A DNA stretch of 64,000 nucleotides from Pantoea sp. GD03673 (GTDB lineage Bacteria; Pseudomonadota; Gammaproteobacteria; Enterobacterales; Enterobacteriaceae). Below, one piece after another: positions 38,165 to 54,826 of the stretch. The stretch covers positions 434,001 to 498,000 of the forward strand of contig NZ_JAOCKJ010000002.1 of NCBI RefSeq assembly GCF_029844725.1, given 5' to 3'. The translations under genes and the position numbers were made by a program. Every line of letters starts with the position of its first letter. The stretch's first letter is position 1. The notes under the pieces are model-generated. The model was not told where the DNA came from and did not search any database. It saw nothing but the letters and a program-made list of their open reading frames with translations.

Positions 38165-39592
38165 TCAGACTTTCCCGGCTGTGGTGTTCAGTTCAATTCG
38201 AAAACAGACGTCAGCCTGCTCACAGGAGACCAGCGTCAGGTCGCCGTGCATCCGGCGCAGGCAATCTTTGGCAATACTCAGCCCCAGCCCGCTGCCTTTC
38301 ACCGGCCCTTTACGCTGCTGGCTGCCCTGGAAAAACGGTTCGAAAATCATGGACTGCTCTTCCGGCGGGATAGGCGTTCCGCTATTCGCCACCTCAATCC
38401 AGACCCGATCGTCCTGCTGCTCGCTGCGAAGCCAGATGGTACCGGATTCGCTGCCGTAGTTCACGGCGTTCGAATAGAGGTTATCGATCACCCGCATCAG
38501 TAGCATCGGTTCCGCAAGGCAGTGGCTGATCTTAAGGTCGACGACCGTCTGCATCAGTTTGGCGCGTGCTGAAAGCGCATGGGCATTAACGACGCCCTCG
38601 ACAATCTCCGCCACGCTGACCGGCACCAGCGCGATTGGGCCATCCGCCAGTTTCCGATTGTAATCAAGCAGCTGTTCAATCAGCCGCTGAAGATGACGGC
38701 TGCTGCTGTCGAGTATGGTAACCACCTCTTTTTGATCGGCATTCAGCGACCCAGCAACCTCGTCTGCCAGCAGGTCGGTGCCTTCGCGCAGGCTGGCCAG
38801 CGGCGTTTTCAGTTCGTGAGAGAGATGGCGCAGAAATTCATGACGCTGCGACTCCAGCCACGCGAGCCGCTCGCTGAGCCAGACGATGCGCTGTCCCAGC
38901 GAGCGTAACTCACGCGGACCGCGAAATGTCACACTGTTACCCAGGGCACGCCCTTCGCCAAGCCGGTTGATCATCCGTTCAATGCGCTTAACCGGACCGA
39001 TAATCATGCCGGTAAACAGCGTCATCAGTGCCAGGCTGATGATAAACAGAATTAATGCCTGCCAGCCGAAAAACTGGCCGCGATCGGCGATTTCGCGCTG
39101 AAGCTGTAAACCGCGCGAAAACACCACCTCACGCGTGTCCTGCACCATCTGCGCGTTAGTCGCAGAAAAGCGATCCAGTGCCTCTGCGGCAACCGGCACC
39201 GGATTACCATTGTCACATTTCAATGGCGTCAGCAGCGGCAGCGTCGCCTGTAAGGTCTGGAATACGGGCAGTTCGGGAAGACTGGCGCTGTGTGAGCTCA
39301 GCATCTGGCTGTAGCGGGTATGCTGAGTCTGATAGAGACGCGCCAGCGAGGCATCATCCAGCACGCAGTACTGGCGATAGCTACGCTCCAGCTCAACCGC
39401 CGTTCGCGCCATCGCCTCACTTCTGCGCACATCGGTAAACGTATTGCGGTTGGTGTCCGCAGCCTGTTCGCTTAACGCAGAGAGACTTTCCCATGCCTGC
39501 CAGGCCAGTACCAGCAAGGGCAGCAGCACCAGCACAAACGCCATCAGCACCAGCTGACGCAGAGAACGGGGGAATAAACGCCATTTTTTCAC
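38165..39592 (-). CDS. glrK: Sensor histidine kinase GlrK (QseE)
   Basis: The 475-residue kinase has an N-terminal membrane helix, a periplasmic sensor domain with CVLDDASLARLYQ, a second helix followed by HAMP (GPVKRIERMINRLGEG), the phospho-acceptor box HLSHELKTPLASLREG and an ATPase domain with NLYSNAVNYGS and GSGLGLSIAKD. The start codon is GTG. It phosphorylates GlrR. It is first in the glrK-qseG-glrR operon and lies 65 bases downstream of the glmY terminator, as in E. coli. Confidence 0.97.
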   Translation of the reverse strand: MKKWRLFPRSLRQLVLMAFVLVLLPLLVLAWQAWESLSALSEQAADTNRNTFTDVRRSEAMARTAVELERSYRQYCVLDDASLARLYQTQHTRYSQMLSSHSASLPELPVFQTLQATLPLLTPLKCDNGNPVPVAAEALDRFSATNAQMVQDTREVVFSRGLQLQREIADRGQFFGWQALILFIISLALMTLFTGMIIGPVKRIERMINRLGEGRALGNSVTFRGPRELRSLGQRIVWLSERLAWLESQRHEFLRHLSHELKTPLASLREGTDLLADEVAGSLNADQKEVVTILDSSSRHLQRLIEQLLDYNRKLADGPIALVPVSVAEIVEGVVNAHALSARAKLMQTVVDLKISHCLAEPMLLMRVIDNLYSNAVNYGSESGTIWLRSEQQDDRVWIEVANSGTPIPPEEQSMIFEPFFQGSQQRKGPVKGSGLGLSIAKDCLRRMHGDLTLVSCEQADVCFRIELNTTAGKV

Positions 39593-39656
39593 GCAGCCGC
39601 TTCCTTAAGATTCGCTGTCTGGATGCTAACGGACTCTGTCTGCGGAAGGAAGGGGA

Positions 39657-39872
39657 AGAAAAGAAAACGGCAGGCTCACTGGCCTGCCGCTGACACGACG
39701 CGTGATGCATCGCGTAAAAATGGGTGGAGCCTTACTCAACGTTACGTCCGGTGTTTGATAACGCAAGCGATTATCGGTCAGGTGGACGGCAGGCTCCGTT
39801 TGGTGCGTCATTCGGGCTTTATGAGCTCTTATCCGCTAAGCGGGGCAATCATAAACAGGTGAATGAGCAGCT
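39657..39872 (-). ncRNA. glmY: Small RNA GlmY
   Basis: The gene sits between purL and glrK in the same direction, where E. coli has glmY. The RNA would begin AGCTGCTCATTCACC, close to my recollection of the E. coli 5' end. It ends at a terminator whose stem CGGCAGGC/GCCTGCCG (39668-39689) is followed by a T-rich tract. The length of about 215 bases is somewhat more than the E. coli primary transcript (about 184). GlmY sequesters RapZ and so protects GlmZ, which activates glmS for glucosamine-6-phosphate synthesis. Start and position are well supported by the promoter; internal structure was not folded. Confidence 0.85.
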
Positions 39873-39877
39873 GCGTG

Positions 39878-39898
39878 ATTATAGCAAGTTCCATGCCA
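39878..39898 (-). promoter_or_regulatory. Overlapping sigma54 and sigma70 promoter of glmY
   Basis: On the minus strand CTGGCATGGAACTTGCT fits the sigma54 consensus YTGGCACGN4TTGCW with one mismatch. TATAAT at 39878-39883 overlaps it as a sigma70 -10. Both predict a start at about 39872, matching the shared start known for E. coli glmY. A weak IHF-like sequence (AATCATTATATTT, 39906-39918) lies between the promoter and the GlrR sites. Confidence 0.85.
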
Positions 39899-39983
39899 GA
39901 AAATAAATCATTATATTTTTCAGCAGATTGAACAGACCGGCCCGCTGACTGGCGCGAAAAATCTGACAAAAACCAGGGCAGAG

Positions 39984-40001
39984 TGTCTCCGCAAGGCGAC
40001 A
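39984..40001. promoter_or_regulatory. GlrR binding site, proximal
   Basis: TGTCTCCGCAAGGCGACA is an exact TGTC-N10-GACA element, the GlrR recognition pattern. It lies about 110-130 bases upstream of the glmY start. Confidence 0.8.
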
Positions 40002-40046
40002 ATAAATTCATCCTGATGCGCAGACATTTAAAATCAATGAGATAAA

Positions 40047-40064
40047 TGTCGCCATACAGCGACA
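40047..40064. promoter_or_regulatory. GlrR binding site, distal
   Basis: TGTCGCCATACAGCGACA is a second exact TGTC-N10-GACA element, 63 bases from the first, close to six helical turns, so both would face the same side of the DNA. Confidence 0.8.
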
Positions 40065-40103
40065 GTGCCACAGACCGGTTGTCGTCGTTTGCCAACAGCG
40101 GCG

Positions 40104-40138
40104 CAAAAAAGAACAGGAGGCACGCTGGCCTCCTGTTC
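40104..40138 (-). terminator. Terminator of purL
   Basis: On the minus strand GAACAGGAGGC and GCCTCCTGTTC pair around a six-base loop and are followed by six T, about 16 bases past the purL stop. Confidence 0.9.
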
Positions 40139-40154
40139 ATTTCAGTGGATTACA

Positions 40155-43100
40155 TTAACCCAGCTGTCTGCGCGCATTGCGGAAAATACGCATCCACGGG
40201 CTGTCTTCACCCCACTCAGCCGGATGCCAGGAGTTGCTCACGGTGCGGAACACGCGCTCCGGGTGCGGCATCATGATGGTGACACGACCACTTTCGTTGG
40301 TCACGGCGGTGATGCCGTTAGGTGAACCATTCGGGTTAGCCGGATAGGTTTCTGTGACCTTGCCAAAGTTATCGACAAAGCGCAGTGCCACCAGCCCTTT
40401 CGACTCCAGCGCCGCCAGGTGTGTCGCATCACGGACTTCCACAAAGCCTTCACCGTGCGAAACGGCGATAGGCATATGCGAACCGGCCATCCCGTCCAGC
40501 AGCAGTGACGGACTGGCGGCGACTTCGACCAGGCTGAAGCGCGCTTCAAAGCGCTCAGACTGGTTACGCACAAAGCGCGGCCAGAGATCGCTGCCCGGAA
40601 TCAGTTCACGCAGATTGGACATCATCTGGCAACCGTTGCAGACGCCCAGCGCCAGGGTTTGCGGACGATGGAAGAAGGTTTCGAACTCGTCACGCACGCG
40701 CGGGTTGAACAGAATCGATTTCGCCCAGCCCTCACCGGCACCCAGCACATCGCCATAAGAGAAGCCGCCACAGGCGACCAGCGCCTGGAACTCGTCCAGA
40801 CCACGACGTCCGGCCAGCAGATCGCTCATGTGAACATCAATCGCGGTGAAGCCAGCCCGATCAAAGGCGGCGGCCATTTCCACGTGCGAGTTAACGCCCT
40901 GCTCACGCAGCACCGCAACCCTTGGACGTGCGCCAGTGGCGATCATCGGGGCTGCGACATCTTCCTGCGGGTTAAAGGTCAGGTGTACATTCAGGCCAGG
41001 ATCGCCGTCGTTCTTCTTCGCTTCATGTTCCTGATCGGCACACGCCGGGTTGTCGCGCAGACGCTGCATCTGCCAGGTCGTTTCCGCCCACCAGGTACGC
41101 AGCGTGTTGCGACTTTCGCTATAAACCGCACTCTCACCGGCACGGATGACAAAGCGATCGCCCGGCTGCGCACTGCCCAGCAGATGCGTCGAAGCGGCCA
41201 GGCCGTGATCGGCCAGGATCTGCTCAACCACGGCGCGATCGGCGGCGTTAATCTGGATCACTGCACCCAGCTCTTCGGTAAACAGGGCGGCCAGTGCATC
41301 ATCGCCCAGCGTGGCGATGTCAACGTCGATACCGCAGTGACCGGCAAAGGCCATCTCAGCCAGCGTCACCAGCAGACCGCCGTCGGAGCGGTCGTGGTAG
41401 GCCAGCAGTTTCTGCTCAGCCACCAGCGCCTGAATCGCATTGAAGAAGCCCGCCAGCTGGGTGGCATCACGCACGTCGGCAGGTTTGTCGCCAAGCTGAC
41501 GGTAAACCTGCGACAGCGCGGTTGCGCCCAGCGTATTTGCGCCGTTGCCCAGGTCGATCAGCAGCAGCAGGTTATCCAGATCCGCCTGCAGCTGTGGCGT
41601 GACCGTGCGACGCACATCTTCGACGCGGGCAAATGCGGTAATCACCAGCGACAGCGGTGAGGTCATCTCGCGCTGTTCGGTGCCTTCCTGCCAGCGGGTT
41701 TTCATCGACATCGAGTCTTTGCCGACCGGGATGGTAATCCCCAGCGCCGGGCACAGCTCCTCACCGACCGCTTTCACCGCCGCATATAAACCGGCATCTT
41801 CACCCGGATGACCGGCTGCGGACATCCAGTTTGCGGAGAGCTTCACACGCTTCAGCGAACCAATCTGCGTTGCCGCCAGGTTGGTCAGTGCCTCACCCAC
41901 GGCCAGACGACCGGACGCCGCGAAGTCCAGCAGCGCAACCGGTGAACGTTCGCCCAGGGCAAAGGCTTCGCCGTGGTAGCTGTCAAGGCTGGCGGTGGTC
42001 ACCGCACAGTTGGCTACCGGGATCTGCCACGGTCCTACCATCTGATCGCGCGCCACCATACCGGTCACGCTGCGGTCACCGATGGTAATCAGGAAGGTTT
42101 TTTCCGCCACGGCAGGCAGATGCAGGACGCGATTCACTGCATCGACCAGCGTAATGCCATCACGCTGCAGTTCAGTGCCCTGCACCTGCTGCGTAACCAC
42201 ATCCCGCGTCATCTTCGGCGTTTTGCCCAGCAGCACGTCAAGCGGCATGTCGATAGGCTTGTTAGCGAAATGGCTGTCTTCCAGGCTCAGATGCAGCTCT
42301 TCGGTCGCTTCACCAATTACCGCAAACGGTGCGCGTTCGCGCTGGCAGATCGCCTCAAACTGCGCCAGTTGATCGGGGGCGACGGCCATCACATAACGTT
42401 CCTGTGATTCGTTGCACCAGACCTCCAGCGGGCTCATGCCAGGCTCATCACTTAAGATGTCACGCAGGTTGAACCGGCCGCCACGACCGCCGTCGCTGAC
42501 CAGCTCTGGCATCGCATTAGAAAGGCCACCTGCGCCCACGTCGTGGATAAACAGAATCGGGTTCTCATCCCCCAGTTGCCAGCAGCGGTCGATTACTTCC
42601 TGGCAACGGCGTTCCATCTCCGGGTTGTCACGCTGAACGGAGGCGAAGTCGAGATCGGCATCAGACTGACCCGAGGCCATTGAGGATGCCGCACCGCCGC
42701 CCAGGCCGATGTTCATGGCCGGTCCACCCAGCACCACCAGCTTAGCACCCACGGTAATTTCGCCTTTCTGTACGTGATCGGCCCGGATGTTACCGATGCC
42801 GCCCGCCAGCATAATCGGCTTGTGATAGCCGCGCAGTTCGGTGCCGTTGTGGCTGGTGACCTGCTCTTCATAGGTACGGAAGTAGCCATTCAGTGCCGGA
42901 CGACCAAATTCATTGTTAAACGCCGCGCCGCCCAGTGGACCGTCGGTCATGATCTCCAGCGCGCTGACGATGCGTGCCGGTTTGCCGAAATCTTCTTCCC
43001 ACGGCTGTTCAAAGCCAGGGATACGCAGGTTAGAGACGGAGAAACCGACCAGGCCCGCTTTTGGCTTGGAGCCGCGTCCGGTTGCGCCTTCATCACGGAT

Positions 43101-44042
43101 TTCACCACCGGAACCGGTGGCCGCACCTGGCCACGGTGAGATGGCCGTTGGGTGGTTGTGGGTTTCCACCTTCATCAGGATGTGCGCGGCTTCCTGGTGC
43201 CAGCGGTATTCGCTCTCGCCGGCATCGGCAAAGAAGCGACCCACTTCTGATCCTTCCATTACAGCGGCGTTATCTTTGTAAGCAGACAGCACGAAGTCCG
43301 GCGTCTGCTCCATGGTGTTTTTGATCATCTTAAACAGCGATTTTGGCTGTTTCTCGCCGTCGATAATCCAGTCGGCGTTGAAGATCTTGTGACGACAGTG
43401 CTCAGAGTTCGCCTGCGCAAACATATAGAGCTCAATGTCGTTAGGATTGCGGCCCAGCGCGGTAAATGCCGCCACCAGGTAGTCGATTTCATCGTCCGCC
43501 AGTGCCAGACCCAGCGCGGTATTTGCCTGAACCAGTGCCTGACGGCCCTCACCCAGCAGATCGACACTCTTCACCGGCTGCGGCGTGTGGTGCGCAAACA
43601 GCTGCTCAGCCTGCGCCAGATCGCTGAATACCGTTTCCATCATCCGATCGTGCAGCAGCGTGCCCAGCGTTTGCCACTGTGCTTCCGTCAGCTGCGGAGC
43701 CTGCACATAAAAGGCCAGACCGCGTTCCAGGCGACGTACCTGCGGCAGACCGCAGTTGTGGGCTATGTCAGTGGCTTTGGATGACCAGGGTGAAATTGTG
43801 CCGGGACGTGGCGTTACCAGCAGCAGACGACCCTGTGGGGCATGTTCAGCGAGAGAGGGACCATACTTCAGCAGGCGTTGCAGGCGGCTCTGTTCGTCAG
43901 TGGTTAAGGGCGTACTGACATCAGCAAAATGGATGTACTCAGCGTAAATATCACTCACCGGCAGATGAGCGTCCTGAAAGCGGGTCAGCAGTTTGTTTAC
44001 ACGAAATGCCGACAGGGCGGGCGAACCACGCAGAATTTCCAT
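40155..44042 (-). CDS. purL: Phosphoribosylformylglycinamidine synthase
   Basis: The 1295-residue enzyme converts FGAR to FGAM with glutamine and ATP, the fourth step of purine synthesis. It is the large single-chain form: an N-terminal PurS-like part, two AIRS-type halves ([29 protein letters not shown]) and a C-terminal glutaminase with the catalytic Cys in [10 protein letters not shown] and His/Glu in MPHPERVF. The start [13 protein letters not shown] gives exactly the E. coli length; the open frame runs 35 codons further without conservation. A PurR box lies upstream. Confidence 0.98.
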   Translation of the reverse strand: MEILRGSPALSAFRVNKLLTRFQDAHLPVSDIYAEYIHFADVSTPLTTDEQSRLQRLLKYGPSLAEHAPQGRLLLVTPRPGTISPWSSKATDIAHNCGLPQVRRLERGLAFYVQAPQLTEAQWQTLGTLLHDRMMETVFSDLAQAEQLFAHHTPQPVKSVDLLGEGRQALVQANTALGLALADDEIDYLVAAFTALGRNPNDIELYMFAQANSEHCRHKIFNADWIIDGEKQPKSLFKMIKNTMEQTPDFVLSAYKDNAAVMEGSEVGRFFADAGESEYRWHQEAAHILMKVETHNHPTAISPWPGAATGSGGEIRDEGATGRGSKPKAGLVGFSVSNLRIPGFEQPWEEDFGKPARIVSALEIMTDGPLGGAAFNNEFGRPALNGYFRTYEEQVTSHNGTELRGYHKPIMLAGGIGNIRADHVQKGEITVGAKLVVLGGPAMNIGLGGGAASSMASGQSDADLDFASVQRDNPEMERRCQEVIDRCWQLGDENPILFIHDVGAGGLSNAMPELVSDGGRGGRFNLRDILSDEPGMSPLEVWCNESQERYVMAVAPDQLAQFEAICQRERAPFAVIGEATEELHLSLEDSHFANKPIDMPLDVLLGKTPKMTRDVVTQQVQGTELQRDGITLVDAVNRVLHLPAVAEKTFLITIGDRSVTGMVARDQMVGPWQIPVANCAVTTASLDSYHGEAFALGERSPVALLDFAASGRLAVGEALTNLAATQIGSLKRVKLSANWMSAAGHPGEDAGLYAAVKAVGEELCPALGITIPVGKDSMSMKTRWQEGTEQREMTSPLSLVITAFARVEDVRRTVTPQLQADLDNLLLLIDLGNGANTLGATALSQVYRQLGDKPADVRDATQLAGFFNAIQALVAEQKLLAYHDRSDGGLLVTLAEMAFAGHCGIDVDIATLGDDALAALFTEELGAVIQINAADRAVVEQILADHGLAASTHLLGSAQPGDRFVIRAGESAVYSESRNTLRTWWAETTWQMQRLRDNPACADQEHEAKKNDGDPGLNVHLTFNPQEDVAAPMIATGARPRVAVLREQGVNSHVEMAAAFDRAGFTAIDVHMSDLLAGRRGLDEFQALVACGGFSYGDVLGAGEGWAKSILFNPRVRDEFETFFHRPQTLALGVCNGCQMMSNLRELIPGSDLWPRFVRNQSERFEARFSLVEVAASPSLLLDGMAGSHMPIAVSHGEGFVEVRDATHLAALESKGLVALRFVDNFGKVTETYPANPNGSPNGITAVTNESGRVTIMMPHPERVFRTVSNSWHPAEWGEDSPWMRIFRNARRQLG

Positions 44043-44129
44043 TAATAAGTCTCTCGTCAGGGCGCCGGGCGACGCTTGATTGGGCGCAACAGGGAAAACG
44101 GGGCGTATTATAGAGAAAGCGACCTCGCG

Positions 44130-44145
44130 ACGAAACCGTTTGCGC
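44130..44145. promoter_or_regulatory. PurR box of purL
   Basis: Read on the minus strand, GCGCAAACGGTTTCGT agrees with the PurR consensus at 13 of 16 positions, and differs by one base from the E. coli purL operator as I recall it. It lies 88 bases before the purL start. Confidence 0.8.
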
Positions 44146-44309
44146 ACAATTTTTGGCGACCCGGATTTGCCTGAATTTTGCGCAAAAGCTGCTATAAAAG
44201 TTGCTCAGTGTGATTTTGTTGCGCAAAATGCCCCTCGCTCTGGGAGTTCAAAGAAGATAAATACTGCCTTTAAAAGACAGAGGCCTTAGAGCCAGCGAGA
44301 GATAACTAT

Positions 44310-46297
<1,988 letters not shown>

Positions 46298-46327
46298 TTA
46301 TAGCGATCTCTGTGAGCGTGTCGACGC

Positions 46328-46966
46328 TTATTCCAGCTGTTGCAGTTCACCCGCCGGGGTCACACGCCAGCGATGCTGACAGAAGAACAGCAGCGGGTTG
46401 TCCTGTTTGCTGTCGCTGTAACCACTGTAGAGCTGTAACGGCGTGCCAATTTTCTCCTCCAGCTGTGCCACTTTCTCATGGCCGAGGCAGCGCATCGCCA
46501 GTACCCGTCCCCCCCAGCCACGCTGCATCTGACTGGCAATCAGTTTTACGCGTGGCAGAAACGCGGAGTCGTAATAGACCTGCTCCACCAGTGACTGTGG
46601 CGATCCGGTGATGAGCCAGACGTCCGCATCATCACTGCCAAGGTAGTCCGTCAGGCGCTGCTGCACCACCGGAAAGGCGGTTACGCGCAGGCGAAACCAC
46701 TGCGAAAATTCCGCTTCGAGCCGCAGCAATGTCTGCTCAGAGCGGCCAAAGGTAATTGACCAGAGCAGCAGGCTCATGGGCCAGCGTGCCGCCCGGCCTT
46801 TAAAGAGCAGGCCGATACCCACCACCGGCAGTAAGGGCACCACCAGCAGCAGATTGAGCGGGCGGCGACGCAGCAGATAGCGCATGAATGTGCCGAACAT
46901 GTCCTGCTGATGCAAAGTGCCATCCAGGTCAAAAAATACGATGCGACGTTGTGTTCCCCTGGTCAA
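46328..46966 (-). CDS. pgpC: Phosphatidylglycerophosphatase C
   Basis: The 212-residue HAD-type phosphatase removes phosphate from phosphatidylglycerophosphate at the inner membrane. The nucleophile motif is FFDLDGTLHQQDMFG, with later motifs LITGSPQSLVEQVY and GYSDSKQDNPLL; one or two hydrophobic helices lie near residues 35-55. I chose a TTG start (MTRGTQRRIVFF) because AAAGGAGAG lies just upstream and the length then matches E. coli (211). An upstream ATG would add 18 unconserved residues. Confidence 0.92.
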   Translation of the reverse strand: MTRGTQRRIVFFDLDGTLHQQDMFGTFMRYLLRRRPLNLLLVVPLLPVVGIGLLFKGRAARWPMSLLLWSITFGRSEQTLLRLEAEFSQWFRLRVTAFPVVQQRLTDYLGSDDADVWLITGSPQSLVEQVYYDSAFLPRVKLIASQMQRGWGGRVLAMRCLGHEKVAQLEEKIGTPLQLYSGYSDSKQDNPLLFFCQHRWRVTPAGELQQLE

Positions 46967-47121
46967 ACAACTCTCCTTTACGGCTGATTCTGAGATGATA
47001 AAGAGTAGTGTAGCCATCATCAGGCGGTACGGCGATGGCGGTCATTTTTAATTCCGATGACTACAATGCCCGATGAATAGTTTATTCTTCACTGATTATC
47101 CCTGAATTATGAGGATTGGGC

Positions 47122-47961
47122 ATGAGTTCATTGCTGCGCATTCGCCAGCTTTATCCACGTCTGGCATTGAACGAGCGCCGGCTGGCAGATTTTTTACTGT
47201 CGCAACCCGATCGGGCACGCCATCTGAGTTCACAGAAACTGGCAGAAGAGTCCGGCGTCAGCCAGTCGAGCGTGGTGAAATTTGCTCAGAAGCTGGGATA
47301 CAAAGGTTTTCCGGCGCTGAAGCTCGCCCTGAGTGAGTCACTGGCAGACAAGGATGCCATTACCGTGCATAACCATATTCTCAGCGACGACCCGCTTAAA
47401 ATGGTGGGCGAGAAGCTGCTGACAGAGAAGCTCTCGGCGATTCGCGCCACGCTGGATATTAATAGCGAAGAGAAGCTCAACGACGTGTTACAGCTGCTGA
47501 AAAATGCCCGGCGCATTTTACTGGTCGGCATCGGCGCATCGGGTCTGGTGGCAAAGGACTTCTCCTGGAAGCTGATGAAAATTGGCATTAATGCCGTGGC
47601 GGAACAGGACATGCACGCCCTGCTGGCCAGCGTCCAGGCGATGGGGCCGGGCGATGTGCTGCTCGCCATCTCGTACACCGGGGAGCGGCGTGAGATCAAT
47701 CTGGCGGCGCAGGAAGCCGTTCAGGTGGGTGCCGATGTGGTGGCGTTTACCGGCTTTACGCCGAACACCCTGCAGCAGAGCGCCAGCTACTGTCTGTATA
47801 CCGTTGCGGAAGAGCAGAGTACCCGCAGCGCCGCCATCTCTTCAACCACAGCCCAGCTGGCACTGACCGATCTGCTGTTTATGGCGCTGGTACAAAACGA
47901 TCCGGAACGTGCGTCCAGCCATATTCGTCACAGCGAAGCGCTGGTGAAAAAGCTGGTCTGA
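47122..47961 (+). CDS. yfhH: MurR/RpiR-family transcriptional regulator YfhH
   Basis: The 279-residue protein has an N-terminal HTH_6 domain (KLAEESGVSQSSVVKFAQKLG, about residues 35-55) and a C-terminal SIS sugar-phosphate-binding domain (ILLVGIGASGLVAKDF; LLAISYTGERREINLAAQ). It is close to E. coli YfhH, whose target and ligand are not known to me. I used the ATG at 47122, with GAGGA upstream; a TTG two codons earlier is in frame. It is divergent from pgpC. Confidence 0.92.
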   Translation: MSSLLRIRQLYPRLALNERRLADFLLSQPDRARHLSSQKLAEESGVSQSSVVKFAQKLGYKGFPALKLALSESLADKDAITVHNHILSDDPLKMVGEKLLTEKLSAIRATLDINSEEKLNDVLQLLKNARRILLVGIGASGLVAKDFSWKLMKIGINAVAEQDMHALLASVQAMGPGDVLLAISYTGERREINLAAQEAVQVGADVVAFTGFTPNTLQQSASYCLYTVAEEQSTRSAAISSTTAQLALTDLLFMALVQNDPERASSHIRHSEALVKKLV

Positions 47962-47969
47962 TCAGCAAC

Positions 47970-48641
<672 letters not shown>

Positions 48642-48642
<1 letters not shown>

Positions 48643-49373
48643 CAGCGGCGGGCTTCACGCAGCAGTTGCTTCATCTCTTTAACCGCATCCGGTAAGCCAC
48701 TCATTACTGCACGCCCGATAATGGCATGGCCGATGTTCAGCTCATGCATTTCCGGCAGCGCCGCAATGGGGAGAACGTTGTGGTAGGTGAGACCGTGACC
48801 GGCGTTGACCTTCAGCCCCAGGCTGGCAGCAAAGGTCGCGGCATGACGAATGCGGGCCAGCTCCGCATCACGTGCCCTTCCCTCCGGCGCTTCGGCATAA
48901 GCCCCGGTGTGAATTTCAATGTAAGGCGCGCCCGTGGCAACGGCCGCTTCGATCTGGCGGTGGTCAGCATCAATAAACAGTGAAACCAGAATGCCCGCGT
49001 CACTCAGCAGTCGCACCGCCGCATTCATCTTCTCCTGCTGCCCCGCCACATCCAGTCCGCCTTCCGTGGTCACTTCCTGACGCTTTTCCGGCACCAGGCA
49101 GCAGAAATGGGGCTGGATATCACAAGCGATGCCGATCATCTCATCGGTGACCGCCATCTCCAGATTCATGCGCGTCTGGATGGTGTCACGCAGTATGCGC
49201 ACGTCGCGGTCCGTGATGTGACGGCGATCTTCACGCAGGTGTACGGTAATGCCGTCTGCGCCCGCCTGCTCGGCAATAAACGCCGCCTGCACCGGGTCGG
49301 GATAGTTTGTCCCACGCGCGTTACGCACCGTGGCAATGTGATCGATATTGACGCCTAACAGCAACTCAGCCAT
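48642..49373 (-). CDS. pdxJ: Pyridoxine 5'-phosphate synthase
   Basis: The 243-residue enzyme joins deoxyxylulose 5-phosphate with 3-amino-1-hydroxyacetone phosphate to form pyridoxine phosphate. Conserved parts are [33 protein letters not shown] and [12 protein letters not shown] chose the start MAELLLGVN, with GAGG six bases upstream and the E. coli length (243); ATG codons two and four positions upstream are in frame. Confidence 0.98.
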
Positions 49374-49445
49374 GACCATCCTCACTTCTTTTCCATCGTG
49401 ATGTTGAGTGTACCGCGCAAATATAAACTGCCGGTACGACCCGCG

Positions 49446-50174
49446 CTATTCATCTGCCTGTTCAGGCTTTTTCTTAGGGATAAACTGGCGGAACAGCTCC
49501 TGACTTTTCAGCGGCTTGCCGCCAAGATAGGGCTTCAGCGCCATGCGGGTAAACCGCTTAGCAGCCCGCAGGGTGTCGGCATCGGGGAACTCGCGTTCAC
49601 ACAGGGCGTGCAACTGGCGACCGGTAAAGCTGCGCTGGTTGACCACCAGACTGGCGATAAAGCCGCGCTCTTCGCGATAGCTGTACGTCATGTCGTCGCT
49701 GACCGGCTCGCCGCTGCCCGCGCAATGCCGGAAATCGACGCCGTAACCCAGGTGACCGAGCAGCGCCAGTTCAAAACGGCGCAGTGCCGGTTCCGGCTTA
49801 CCGTGCGTTGAGGCTAATGCCTGAAGGCAATTGAGATAATCGAAGAAGAGTTCCTGGAAGGGAGATTCCGGCTGCAGGACGCGAGAAACCAGCTCATTGA
49901 CATAGAGACCGCAGTAGAGCGTCATGCCGCTGAGCGGTAAGGCCAGCGACACCGCTTCGGCATTGCGCAGGGTTTTAACTTCCCCGCGCCCGCTCCAGCG
50001 AACCAGCAAGGGAGTAAAAGGCTGTAACGCGCCTTTCAGCTGCGAGCGCCGTGAGCGTGCGCCCTTAGCCAGCACCCGCACCCGCCCTTCGTTTTCGCTG
50101 AACAGGTCGAGCAGCAGACTGGTTTCGCTGAAGGGACGACTATGCAGCACAAAGGCGCGTTGCCAGCCTTCCAT
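49446..50174 (-). CDS. recO: DNA repair protein RecO
   Basis: The 242-residue protein anneals single strands and helps load RecA with RecR in the RecFOR pathway. It begins with an OB-fold ([19 protein letters not shown]) followed by the helical domain ([20 protein letters not shown]). The start gives exactly the E. coli length; the frame stays open 17 codons into era. It begins four bases after the era stop. Confidence 0.97.
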   Translation of the reverse strand: MEGWQRAFVLHSRPFSETSLLLDLFSENEGRVRVLAKGARSRRSQLKGALQPFTPLLVRWSGRGEVKTLRNAEAVSLALPLSGMTLYCGLYVNELVSRVLQPESPFQELFFDYLNCLQALASTHGKPEPALRRFELALLGHLGYGVDFRHCAGSGEPVSDDMTYSYREERGFIASLVVNQRSFTGRQLHALCEREFPDADTLRAAKRFTRMALKPYLGGKPLKSQELFRQFIPKKKPEQADE

Positions 50175-50178
50175 TGAA

Positions 50179-51084
50179 TCAGAGATCGTCTGTATAACCC
50201 AGGCTGCGCAGCGCTCGTTCGTCATCTGCCCAGCCGGATTTCACTTTCACCCACAGTTCGAGATGCACTTTCGCTTCGAACATCTCTTCCATGTCCCTGC
50301 GCGCTTCTGTTCCGATGACTTTGATTTTGGCCCCTTTGTTGCCAATCACCATTTTCTTCTGCCCTTCGCGCTCAACCAGAATCAGACCATGAATGTCATA
50401 ACCGCCGCGTTCGTTAGTCACGAAGCGTTCGATCTCCACCGTCACTGAATAAGGCAGTTCCGCCCCCAGGAAACGCATCAGTTTTTCACGGATCATCTCT
50501 GAGGCCATGAAACGCTGTGAGCGGTCGGTGATGTAATCTTCCGGGAAGTGATGATCGGCCTGCGGCAGATGCTTGCGGGTGATCGCCGCAATGGTGTCGA
50601 CGTTTTTGCCGCTCTCCGCTGAGATTGGCACGATATCGAGGAAGTTCATCTGCTGGCTCAGGAACTGCAGGTGCGGCAGCAGGATGGTTTTATCCTGGAT
50701 GTTATCGACTTTATTGACAGCCAGCACAACCGGCACTTTGTTGTCGCGCAGTTTGTTTAACACCATCTCATCATCTGGCGTCCAGCGCGTGCCTTCAACC
50801 ACGAAGATCACCAGCTCTACGTCGCCAATGGAACTGCTGGCTGCGCGGTTCATCAGACGGTTAATGGCGCGCTTCTCTTCCATGTGCAGACCGGGGGTAT
50901 CGACGTAAATCGCCTGATAGTCGCCCTCAGTATGAATGCCCATGATGCGGTGGCGCGTGGTTTGCGGCTTACGCGAGGTGATCGACACCTTCTGCCCCAG
51001 CAACTGGTTCAGTAAGGTGGATTTACCGACGTTTGGTCGGCCAACAATCGCGACAAAGCCGCAATAAGTAACGTTTTCGCTCAT
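50179..51084 (-). CDS. era: GTPase Era
   Basis: The 301-residue protein has an N-terminal GTPase ([26 protein letters not shown]) and a C-terminal KH domain ([18 protein letters not shown]). Era binds the 3' end of 16S rRNA during 30S assembly. The length equals E. coli Era. In E. coli era overlaps rnc; here 146 bases separate them. Confidence 0.98.
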   Translation of the reverse strand: MSENVTYCGFVAIVGRPNVGKSTLLNQLLGQKVSITSRKPQTTRHRIMGIHTEGDYQAIYVDTPGLHMEEKRAINRLMNRAASSSIGDVELVIFVVEGTRWTPDDEMVLNKLRDNKVPVVLAVNKVDNIQDKTILLPHLQFLSQQMNFLDIVPISAESGKNVDTIAAITRKHLPQADHHFPEDYITDRSQRFMASEMIREKLMRFLGAELPYSVTVEIERFVTNERGGYDIHGLILVEREGQKKMVIGNKGAKIKVIGTEARRDMEEMFEAKVHLELWVKVKSGWADDERALRSLGYTDDL

Positions 51085-51230
51085 TCGAGTCCTGAATTGT
51101 TCAGCGCCTGGTGCGGCGCTGAAAGAGTGCTATTTGAGTCATGTGTCATTCAGCGTCTTCTGACGCCGGGATAGCCCTGTCAAAGGGGTATTGATTCGGT
51201 GCCGGTTCCGGCCCTGTTACCCCGACAGAC
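51085..51230 (-). promoter_or_regulatory. Structured spacer between rnc and era
   Basis: E. coli has no spacer at this junction. These 146 bases contain no open frame of note but fold locally on the minus strand: GCGTCAGAAGACGC, CAGCGCC/GGCGCTG around GCACCA just before era, and a GGGGTA/TACCCC pair nearer rnc. It may set independent translation or stability of era. Confidence 0.5.
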
Positions 51231-53017
<1,787 letters not shown>

Positions 53018-53026
53018 TGGAAATCC

Positions 53027-54826
<1,800 letters not shown>

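Noticed and set aside
39901..40030. Third GlrR site upstream of glmY
   Set aside because: Other GACA sequences (39965-39968 and 40023-40026 areas) lack a TGTC at ten bases distance.
40659..41660. 333-codon open frame antisense to purL
   Set aside because: It lies fully within the highly conserved purL coding region and has no protein-like features.
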